Assembly (NCBI GenBank): GCA_964528035.1
Contig: CAZGQY010000058.1
Location: forward strand, 1-21,398
DNA: 21,398 bases
Origin: CAZGQY01 sp964528035
GTDB lineage: Bacteria; Pseudomonadota; Gammaproteobacteria; Methylococcales; UBA1147
Direction: 5' to 3'
Part shown: positions 6,981-13,619 of the stretch, one piece after another
Numbering within the stretch: the first letter of the stretch is position 1
Layout: each line of letters begins with the position of its first letter
The notes under the pieces: generated by a model
The model's database searches: none
What the model was told of the DNA's origin: nothing
What the model saw: the letters and a program-made list of their open reading frames with translations, nothing else
Position numbers and translations under genes: made by a program

Positions 6981-8105
6981 TTAGCTTGCTTGCGACGGTT
7001 CACCTGTTTGCTGATCGCCCAAAGATGCAAGGCGCTGGCGGAATATACGTAGCCGTTGAATACCGACATCTTCATTAAGATGACGAGCAATGATTCTCAA
7101 AGTAAGTTCATCAATGCCCGCTTTTTTTGCTATTTCTTTTGTCTCTTCGTTGTCCTGATTGGTATACAGTAAATCGAAGGCATTTCGAATGCCGGCAGCT
7201 CTTAATTTGGGAAAGTCAGATTTAACGTAAAGGTAAAGTTTTGCCTGAACTATCCAGTCGATCAGTTGGTTGGCGTTGAAGGGCGTTTTCAGCACCAATT
7301 CTATCAGATTGGCTTCAGCCAGGTTTTGGCAGTTGTCGATGGAAATTTCGGAAAGGCGGGATTTATGGAATAGGTTCATTCCTTCGATCATGTCCAGATT
7401 CAGCTCATCTGCCGATTCCATGGTTTTACGGATAAATACCCTCGATTTATCCTTAATATAATTCAGAGCTTGTTCGGGCATCATACCAGATAGAAATGCG
7501 CACACCGGAATGACCCCTGTGTAATGGTCATCGCCGGGGTCTGTACGAAATATGAATACCATGATGAGTGCCGTTAATACAGCAAATATTATTCGAATTG
7601 CAGCGCTGTAATACGTGCTTGGAACCAGGTCACAGGATATAAGCCGCCGAATGATGTTTTCAGCCGACCATACGAACGCGCCGATAAATCCCATGGTGAT
7701 TGCCAGAAAAGCTTGCTCACGAAGCACTAGAATTTGTTTGGGGTTGATGTCTACTGATTGCAGACCGATAAGAAACAGTTCTCGTTTGTCGGGATTTATG
7801 CTCAATATTTCGGTGTCGAAAAAGAATGACACAAAACCGGCCAGACATAAGAATGAAAGGAAAGTGGTGGGAAGATAGTAATCACGGGCAGAATATTCAT
7901 CAAGGACGCTGGGCGTAATGAGTCGGCTCTGGGCGTCATTGATGCCGAGAATCTGAATGGTATTTTTGAATTGAATATCTTTCTTTTTCAGGCGAACTCT
8001 GAGAAAGGTATACGCCGTTGCCGGGACGAAGGCGCTTAATAAACCTACAATCAGTGTTTTGAAGAGGGGGGCAGCAGAGAGTGATCCGGTGATCAGTGGT
8101 TCCAT
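6981..8105 (-). CDS. Unrecognised membrane protein with cytosolic HhH-like C-terminal domain
   Basis: This is a 374-aa protein I cannot assign to a named family. Hydrophobic segments lie at about residues 15-36, 79-97, 131-151 and 167-187, with a possible fifth at 196-212. The remaining 160 residues are soluble and helical. Residues about 243-300 (FHKSRLSEISIDNCQNLAEA, LIDWIVQAKLY) and 298-312 (FPKLRAAGIRNAFDLL) read like helix-hairpin-helix / SAM-like repeats: 'the LxxxGIxxxxDLL' pattern seen in protein- or DNA-binding modules. The design, a membrane anchor plus a cytoplasmic helical adaptor, suggests tethering or sensing, but no catalytic motif is visible. No good ribosome binding site precedes the ATG. 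The gene lies downstream of the Fae-like gene on the same strand, separated by 171 bp that contain a hairpin, so it may be transcribed separately. Confidence 0.8.
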   Translation of the reverse strand: MEPLITGSLSAAPLFKTLIVGLLSAFVPATAYTFLRVRLKKKDIQFKNTIQILGINDAQSRLITPSVLDEYSARDYYLPTTFLSFLCLAGFVSFFFDTEILSINPDKRELFLIGLQSVDINPKQILVLREQAFLAITMGFIGAFVWSAENIIRRLISCDLVPSTYYSAAIRIIFAVLTALIMVFIFRTDPGDDHYTGVIPVCAFLSGMMPEQALNYIKDKSRVFIRKTMESADELNLDMIEGMNLFHKSRLSEISIDNCQNLAEANLIELVLKTPFNANQLIDWIVQAKLYLYVKSDFPKLRAAGIRNAFDLLYTNQDNEETKEIAKKAGIDELTLRIIARHLNEDVGIQRLRIFRQRLASLGDQQTGEPSQAS

Positions 8106-8229
8106 TTTGCTGACTCGTGGGTTCGAATAAGTACGAATTAAAAACTACAAATTGAATTAAGTAAACTGTTTTTAGATAAATATAGATGAATTGGCAATGG
8201 TTTTTTGTTGGCAGGCAATCTTGTAGTCT

Positions 8230-8253
8230 TGCCGCCCGTACTGCTGGGCGGCA
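8230..8253 (-). terminator. Strong GC hairpin between the Fae-like gene and the membrane-protein gene
   Basis: TGCCGCCC (8230-8237) and GGGCGGCA (8246-8253) form a perfect 8-bp stem with an 8-nt loop, 24 nt past the end of the Fae-like gene. There is no clear U-tract on either strand, so intrinsic termination is uncertain. It may act in mRNA 3'-end protection or partial termination. Confidence 0.4.
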
Positions 8254-8276
8254 GGTCAAAATTTAGTCGCAGGGTG

Positions 8277-8825
8277 TTATATTTTTCCGTCTAATCCCAT
8301 CTGAAAATATTTGTGCGTAATCTGTTCCTGATTTTCCAGTAGCCAGTCGATGTCTGGTTGATTTGTCATAGCCTTGCGGATCGATTCACACATCGCTTTT
8401 CGGTGAATATCGAATAGAATTTGATGATCTAAGTTGTCATCGGTGGCGACGCTTGGGTTTAGCCAGACAGATACAATAATACCGAGGTCATTGGCTTTTT
8501 CTTTAGGTATATATCCTGCACGAACCGCATCCAGAACGCCATTGGCAATTGCGCCTTGTACAGTGCCCATTAAAATGTTCGTATAGCGATTATTTTTTAC
8601 AGTGACTTTACTGACCATCAGTGTTACCGGGCGAACTTGAATGTCAGTATTGAGTATTGCGAATACTCGCGAATGCCCTTTTACCTGATCACCGGTTAAG
8701 GTGGCAAGCGCAGTCCCGACAGGCCCGTCCAATTCACCAATGACCACTTCGGGTTCTGCTGCTGTACCAGGCGGTCCACCTGCAACCAACGCCTCACCGG
8801 TACGCATTATAATTCTTTCGCTCAT
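8277..8825 (-). CDS. Formaldehyde-activating enzyme (Fae) family homologue, active-site His apparently absent
   Basis: This 182-aa protein follows the Fae fold through its length: TGEALVAGG at the start, VIGELDGPVGTAL, RPVTLMVSKVTV in the middle, then QGAIANGVLDAVRAGYIPKE and a C-terminal helical tail. Classic Fae condenses formaldehyde with tetrahydromethanopterin in C1 metabolism. In the Methylorubrum enzyme a His sits just before the 'DLIIG' strand and is the proposed acid catalyst; here the aligned segment is AAEPEVVIG, with Glu24 in its place and a two-residue insertion. No methanopterin-pathway gene is nearby. A different ligand or a non-catalytic role is therefore likely. The start ATG has AGGAG 9 nt upstream. 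About 245 bp upstream to the radical SAM gene hold both promoters. Confidence 0.85.
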   Translation of the reverse strand: MSERIIMRTGEALVAGGPPGTAAEPEVVIGELDGPVGTALATLTGDQVKGHSRVFAILNTDIQVRPVTLMVSKVTVKNNRYTNILMGTVQGAIANGVLDAVRAGYIPKEKANDLGIIVSVWLNPSVATDDNLDHQILFDIHRKAMCESIRKAMTNQPDIDWLLENQEQITHKYFQMGLDGKI

Positions 8826-9006
8826 GAATATTTTCTCCTGCTGGTTAATCTGTCCATCATAAACCGGTGTTTACCCACTCAAACATGAGTTGGGTTAATA
8901 GGCCGGGGGGAACAGTAATTGATAGTAAACAGAGTAGAATAACATGTGCTACTTGGGAAACAAAAATTGGCGAATAGAAATCCCAGGATTGCCCTGTTTA
9001 ATTATC

Positions 9007-9041
9007 CCTGTTTTGTATACAGGAATAGAGATCACTATAAT
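9007..9041 (+). promoter_or_regulatory. Candidate promoter with overlapping palindrome for the radical SAM gene
   Basis: TATAAT at 9036-9041 is a perfect -10 hexamer, about 30 nt before the GTG start. The -35 position (9013-9018, TTGTAT) is poor but sits at 17-nt spacing. A palindrome CCTGT-N7-ACAGG (9007-9023) overlaps the -35, where a repressor or activator would act. It is one base short of a canonical LexA box spacing. Confidence 0.45.
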
Positions 9042-9070
9042 TTGAGCCCCAAAAAGAAAAGAATCGGTCT

Positions 9071-9931
9071 GTGCAGGAAAAACAAAAACTAACAACTAAA
9101 GATCATAGCCGCGAGAGTGCGGGATTGCATTATGTTTATCCGGTGATTTCACGACGTGCCGGAGGCTTGTCAGTGGGTATAAATTTAAATCCGAATAACG
9201 CCTGTAACTGGCGTTGTGTCTATTGTCAGGTGCCAGATCTCAAGCGAGGCAGTGCTCCTGATATTGATTTAAAGCGACTGGCATCTGAGTTGAGGTATTT
9301 TTTGCATGATGTATTGAGTGCGGATTTTTTTGATCGATATGAGGTGGAGTCTGACTACCGCAAAATTTGCGATATTGCGCTTTCTGGTAATGGTGAACCC
9401 ACCAGTTGTAAAAGATTTGAGGAAGTTATTGGATGCATTGAAGAAATCATGGTGGAATTTGACCTGAGAAATCGTATCAATCTGGTTCTGATCACCAATG
9501 GCAGTCTGGTACATCATAAGAATGTTCAGGCTGGACTAAAGCGTATGGATTCTTTAAATGGGGTTGTCTGGTTTAAGTTGGATCGAGCATTTGATGCTGA
9601 GGCGAAAAAAATAAACAATACTGCTTTATCTGTAGCCAGGACTATAGAAAACTTAATTATTGCGACTCAGTTGTGTTCTACCTGGGTGCAAACCAGTGTA
9701 TTCCAGTTTGATGGTAAAGCGATGTCGGATGAGGAACAAAATGAATATGCTTACCGACTGGAAACGGTTATTCATCAGGGAGGGCGGCTCAAGGGTGTGT
9801 TGGTGTATGGTCTTGCCCGCCCATCGTTGCAGCCGGAGGCCTCGCGGTTATCACCTGTTTCGGCGAGCTGGCTTAAAGGGTTTTCGGAGCGGATCCAGGC
9901 ATTGGGTTTGGAGCTCAGAATAACGGGTTGA
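9071..9931 (+). CDS. Radical SAM protein of unknown function
   Basis: This 286-aa protein has a canonical radical SAM cluster motif C45-x3-C49-x2-C52 (NNACNWRCVYCQVP), which binds the [4Fe-4S] cluster that cleaves S-adenosylmethionine, and a SAM-binding GNGEPT motif at residues 106-111. The sequence after it (NLVLITNGSLV, VWFKLDRAFDAEAKKINNT, TWVQTSVFQFDG) follows the TIM-barrel layout of COG0731-like radical SAM proteins, related to wyosine-type enzymes. I see no C-terminal SPASM or auxiliary-cluster cysteines. The substrate is unknown and there is no precursor peptide or partner enzyme beside it. The start is a GTG with only a purine-rich AAAAGAAAAGAA upstream; its true start could be slightly downstream. 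Confidence 0.85.
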   Translation: MQEKQKLTTKDHSRESAGLHYVYPVISRRAGGLSVGINLNPNNACNWRCVYCQVPDLKRGSAPDIDLKRLASELRYFLHDVLSADFFDRYEVESDYRKICDIALSGNGEPTSCKRFEEVIGCIEEIMVEFDLRNRINLVLITNGSLVHHKNVQAGLKRMDSLNGVVWFKLDRAFDAEAKKINNTALSVARTIENLIIATQLCSTWVQTSVFQFDGKAMSDEEQNEYAYRLETVIHQGGRLKGVLVYGLARPSLQPEASRLSPVSASWLKGFSERIQALGLELRITG

Positions 9932-10110
9932 GTGGAGTCGCCAATCGATATGATTTGATCTCAATTATGCTGGCAGGGACCATTGATGTGTCAATAAGTT
10001 TCCGGACACAAAGTTAGGTAGAAATTAGAAGAATTTAGTATTCTATCGGTGAGAGATAATCATTGTTCGCCTGGTCTTTGCTTGAAGATGTTAAAGGCTG
10101 ATTTGCGGAG

Positions 10111-10152
10111 TTGACTGCACCTGCCATAAAATAACTATTATTCATATAGTTA
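10111..10152 (+). promoter_or_regulatory. Candidate promoter and inverted repeat upstream of the 383-aa membrane protein gene
   Basis: TTGACT (10111-10116) and TATTAT (10136-10141) are good hexamers but 19 nt apart. A perfect inverted repeat TAACTAT-N7-ATAGTTA (10132-10138 / 10146-10152) overlaps the -10, a typical operator position. It lies 35-50 nt before the ATG. Both readings are tentative. Confidence 0.35.
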
Positions 10153-10185
10153 ACGAACATCCGTATTCGTGGGCTCATATTTTTT

Positions 10186-11337
10186 ATGTCTATTGCATAC
10201 AAACATACTGATTTATCAAAGCTTCCCATAATTATTACGCATGACCCGGGGCTGCTTTCCGTAGTGTTACTGTTCCTGTTTACGGTGGTATTAGGTATCT
10301 TTTTCGCCTTTCCGTTCGGCGGGATTGTGTATTTTTTGTCGACCGGAGAAAACCCGTTTACGTCCGATCCATTCGGTGCGCCGCTTTATATAGCCATTGG
10401 TTTGGGGGTCGCTATTGTCGTTCTTCTCACCTGCGCGGTGCGTTCTTGGATGAATCGGTTGAAAGTCAAAAAAACCTATACGATTCAGACTGATACAGTG
10501 CGCTGCAGCATTGGGCGTCAGGAGCTGTGGTGCGAATCGACGGTTAACTATCGGGGTGTATTAAGATCCGAGGAAATTCGTGGTAGTGCTAAAGTGGCGA
10601 TCGGTCCCATTCAGATTCTGGCTCTTTTACACGAGAATGATAACCGTTGTATTACTATATTCGAGACCATGGTGTCGAAATCGAAAGGAATGGATCTTCA
10701 GCAATACGTTTATGAGTCTTGGCAATCCGTCGCCGACCAACTGAGCCTGCCGACGCTCGAAATTGTTGATGGTGAGGAGGTTTGTAATGGGGTCGTTAAT
10801 GGGAACGTGGGAATTTTCCAGAAGAATCCAGCGGTTCAAATCGGGTCGGGTTCAGATCCTGTCGAGCAACCTCCATCAGGTATTACCTGGAATAAATCGA
10901 ATGGTCGGTCAGAGGCCACATCACGGATTACCTGGTTTCCATTATTCTCCGGGATGGGTATGCAGATACCGATAGCCGCGATGGCGCATGAAGGGTTGAA
11001 TTTTGGTGATAATTCAATTGTTCTTGTTACTGCAATTGCAGGGATTTGCTGTCTACTTTTTGCACTATCCCCCTTTGTCATTACTAAGCGGTTGACCGTA
11101 ATGGGTCAATGCATCCGTGCCGAATCTCGCTTGTTCGGTCTGCCTGTATCAGGTCGTGAAATACCACTGGCGAAGCTTGATCAAATTCATGCTTCGGAAG
11201 GTATTTATGCCAGTAACGTCGTTATCGTCGGCAGCGATTGTGCAATTCGGGTTGGATGGCTTGCTAAAAATACTGCAAGGTGGCTCGTAGCCTTTGCCAA
11301 GGCAGAGGTTAATCCGGAGTTTAAAAAAGGTTCGTAG
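10186..11337 (+). CDS. Unrecognised membrane protein with internally repeated hairpin-plus-soluble-domain layout
   Basis: I do not recognise this 383-aa protein. It shows hydrophobic segments at about residues 23-50 and 66-86, then a soluble, beta-rich segment at about 95-200 (KTYTIQTDTVRCSIGR, VAIGPIQILALLHENDN). A Ser/Gly/Pro-rich linker follows (about 215-245), then two more hydrophobic stretches at about 250-268 and 277-300, and another short beta-rich tail at 302-370 (KRLTVMGQCIRAESRLFG, VIVGSDCAIRVGWLA). The two halves therefore repeat the plan of a membrane hairpin followed by a soluble strand-rich domain, reminiscent of bacterial PH-like domain proteins. No enzyme motif is visible. 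The ATG at 10186 lacks a clear ribosome binding site; the hydrophobic N-terminus argues the start is near here. Confidence 0.75.
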   Translation: MSIAYKHTDLSKLPIIITHDPGLLSVVLLFLFTVVLGIFFAFPFGGIVYFLSTGENPFTSDPFGAPLYIAIGLGVAIVVLLTCAVRSWMNRLKVKKTYTIQTDTVRCSIGRQELWCESTVNYRGVLRSEEIRGSAKVAIGPIQILALLHENDNRCITIFETMVSKSKGMDLQQYVYESWQSVADQLSLPTLEIVDGEEVCNGVVNGNVGIFQKNPAVQIGSGSDPVEQPPSGITWNKSNGRSEATSRITWFPLFSGMGMQIPIAAMAHEGLNFGDNSIVLVTAIAGICCLLFALSPFVITKRLTVMGQCIRAESRLFGLPVSGREIPLAKLDQIHASEGIYASNVVIVGSDCAIRVGWLAKNTARWLVAFAKAEVNPEFKKGS

Positions 11338-11770
11338 TGAAATAAAGCATGTCTGTATTGGCAGCCCACCTATACAGGACGCTGATGTAAGCGGGGTGCG
11401 GAGGGGGTCGCGATCTAAACACAGTGATTCTTTGCAAGAGTGATCTGCACAGATATTGTCGGTCGTATCTTATCTAATTTTGGCCAGGAACAATTCGATA
11501 GCAAGGGATTAATAATGCCATAGTTGTACCGAAATAATCCTATATATTTTGAGTGACCATAGACAAATTAAGAACCTTTACTGTGCCAGCGATCAGCAAA
11601 TCGACAACGAGCAGTATTCTTCCTTGATGTTTTGTCTGTACGCAAAACAGGGCAACCTATTTTGCTTTTAAATGGTCAATAGTAATGACTAAACCGTTGT
11701 TTTTTCGAAATAACTGTTGAAGTTTTTCTTCCAATTTAGAACGGCGATTTCCGTTGTTGTGAACGAAGTA
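11338..11770. other. Intergenic stretch between convergent genes, no gene seen
   Basis: These 433 bp lie between the 3' ends of the 383-aa membrane protein gene and srkA. I see no RNA gene, no insertion-sequence trace and no good intrinsic terminator (only a short CTGTAT/ATACAG hairpin near 11352-11378). On the minus strand, directly in frame after the srkA stop, 37 sense codons stay open to a TAG at 11657-11659 and look coding-like (KLEEKLQQLFRKNNG). They have no start codon of their own and are listed as an observation, not a gene. Confidence 0.5.
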
Positions 11771-12772
11771 TTAATTCCAACTCAACACTGGTTCATTCAT
11801 CATTGCGGCCTGTTCCCGCAATGTAAGAATGTGGTTATCCCAATAATTTGATGTGTTAAACCACGGAAAGGCGAGCGGGAACGCCGGGTCGTTCCAGCGT
11901 GCTGCCAGCCATCCGGCATAGTGAATCATTCGTAGTGTTCTCAGGGGTTCAATCAGATGCAGTTCACTGGCGTTAAATTCATAAAATTGGCAATAGCCTT
12001 CCATAAGGTCGCCCAGTCCTTCTGTCATGTAACTGCGATCACCGGAGAGGAACATCCAGAGATCCTGTATCGAGGGCCCCATGCAGGCGTCATCGAAATC
12101 AACAACATGCGGTCCCTTATCCGTCCACAGAATGTTGCCGGGGTGGAAGTCACCGTGCAGTCGAATGGTGCATAGCGAACCTAATCTGTCGAAACACTGC
12201 GATATTTGTTCGATGAGGTCTTTGGTCAACGTTTGGTAGGCTGTTTTCAGATAGTCTGGAATGAAATCTTTGTCCAATAGAAACTGACTGGGTTTTACTG
12301 CAAGGTTATCTATATTCAGAGAATTACGTTGTGAAAAAGAATGAGTCGCGCCTATGGCATGCATACGTCCGATCAGGCGACCTAGTTGCTGTAAATGTTG
12401 TGGATTATCCAGTTCAGGAGGTCGACCGCCTCTACAGGGGAATAATGCAAATCGATAGGGGTCATGATACAGCAGTGTATTGCCCGCAGAGTCTGCTTTC
12501 GGGGGAATTACCGGAATTTCCTGGTTAGCCAGGGACACAGTAAACTCATGTTCCTCAAGAATGGCCTGATCAGTCCAGCGGTCAGGTCGATAAAATTTGG
12601 CGACTAATATTTCATCCTCTTCCAGGTAAATTTGGTAAACGCGGTTTTCATAACTGTTCAATGCTAAAAACCGACCGTCGCAGCGATACCCTTTTGCTTC
12701 TACGGCATCAAGAATGTTGTCTGGTGTTAAATTTGCGAAGGCCTCGCGAGCAGTGGGAGTAGCGTTGCTCAC
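11771..12772 (-). CDS. srkA: Stress response kinase A (YihE/RdoA family Ser/Thr kinase)
   Basis: This is a 333-aa cytoplasmic protein kinase with the aminoglycoside-phosphotransferase-like fold, the same size as the E. coli protein (328 aa). Diagnostic features are SYENRVYQI near residue 40, the nucleotide-binding lysine in LVAKFYRPDRW (K59), the catalytic loop RLHGDFHPGNILW with D208 and N213, and the metal-binding VDFDDA with D225, followed by GPSIQDLWMFLSGDR. SrkA counters stress-induced programmed death and envelope stress in enterobacteria. The GTG start at 12772 has AGGTG 7 nt upstream. The DUF2956 gene ends 25 nt upstream on the same strand, so they probably form an operon. Confidence 0.95.
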   Translation of the reverse strand: MSNATPTAREAFANLTPDNILDAVEAKGYRCDGRFLALNSYENRVYQIYLEEDEILVAKFYRPDRWTDQAILEEHEFTVSLANQEIPVIPPKADSAGNTLLYHDPYRFALFPCRGGRPPELDNPQHLQQLGRLIGRMHAIGATHSFSQRNSLNIDNLAVKPSQFLLDKDFIPDYLKTAYQTLTKDLIEQISQCFDRLGSLCTIRLHGDFHPGNILWTDKGPHVVDFDDACMGPSIQDLWMFLSGDRSYMTEGLGDLMEGYCQFYEFNASELHLIEPLRTLRMIHYAGWLAARWNDPAFPLAFPWFNTSNYWDNHILTLREQAAMMNEPVLSWN

Positions 12773-12797
12773 TCTTCTACACCTATGTAAGCCGGGG

Positions 12798-13289
12798 TCA
12801 TTTTTTGCACATACTCAAAAGATAACACTGCCAAAGTCCAAAACAGAAGAGCAATAGCCCGGCAGGTAGAGACCAAAAAACTGGGAAATCGAATGTTCCA
12901 ATGAGAATTTTAGTCTGTAAGAAATATCGGGTCAGGTGCAATGTACCCGCAGTAACGAAAATAATTGTCGATAATAGTAATGTTCGAAAAACTGTCGAAT
13001 TGCAGTTTTTGTCAGGCGTGACAATTGTAGGTGTATTGTCAAATTGAGCAATTACTGTATTTGCGGCAGGTGACTGTGATTTGCGTTTGTGTTTATCGCG
13101 CGCTCTTGATTTAGTTTTTTCCTGTTTTTTATATTGAGCAATACCCTTGGCGATTCCTTTTGCAATCAATTTTGTTTGTTCTTTGGTTTGCGCCGGTGCC
13201 TGGATACTTTTAGCAATCTCCAGCGCTTCTTCGCGGTAATGTTCTTCCGCCTGGGATTTGAATGAAGAATGATGTTTTTGTTTAGCCAT
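12798..13289 (-). CDS. DUF2956 family protein with C-terminal membrane extension
   Basis: This 163-aa protein has an N-terminal half that is highly charged and contains the DUF2956 hallmark: AKSIQAPAQTKEQTKLIAKG followed by IAKGIAQYKKQEKTKSRARDK. The family is small, restricted to gammaproteobacteria and without known function. From about residue 100 the protein continues with two hydrophobic segments (about 103-124, VFRTLLLSTIIFVTAGTLHL, and 139-158, FWSLPAGLLLFCFGLWQCYL), making a short membrane hairpin. The basic N-terminal region would face the cytoplasm. It sits upstream of srkA on the same strand (25-nt gap), so it is probably co-transcribed. The ATG at 13289 has no strong ribosome binding site. 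Confidence 0.85.
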   Translation of the reverse strand: MAKQKHHSSFKSQAEEHYREEALEIAKSIQAPAQTKEQTKLIAKGIAKGIAQYKKQEKTKSRARDKHKRKSQSPAANTVIAQFDNTPTIVTPDKNCNSTVFRTLLLSTIIFVTAGTLHLTRYFLQTKILIGTFDFPVFWSLPAGLLLFCFGLWQCYLLSMCKK

Positions 13290-13619
13290 AGGGGTAGTTC
13301 TTTTAGTATCTATTCAGTATGCTCAAAGCTGAGGGTACAAGTTTTTAATTAGTTAGGATACGTGATCCGTCTCCCTAAACCTTATTGCCACCTCTCTGTC
13401 GCCGAACTATGAATCAGCAAAAATTGTATATCTACTGGAAAATTCGGTGTGTAGTAACCGTTTTATTGTGGCATCTACGCTCTACGGGTTAGAGGTGCTA
13501 TTCTACAGTATGTGGAGAGATACAGTGGAAAGCTGAAGAAATGTTTGCGATTCTGATCGAAATTGTCTTCAATCAGCGCATAGTCTCTTAAAATTAATCC
13601 GACCAGGCAGTGAGCAATA
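13290..13619. other. Divergent intergenic region upstream of ppk1 and the DUF2956 gene
   Basis: These 330 bp separate the DUF2956 gene (minus) from ppk1 (plus) and must hold both promoters. I looked for a Pho box, which often controls ppk, and did not find a convincing CTGTCAT-type direct repeat. A small hairpin CTCTA-CGGGT-TAGAG lies around 13480-13494. No gene is supported here. Confidence 0.45.

Noticed and set aside
9007..9023. LexA (SOS) box upstream of the radical SAM gene
   Set aside because: CTGT and ACAG are separated by 7 rather than the required 8 bases, so canonical LexA binding is unlikely.
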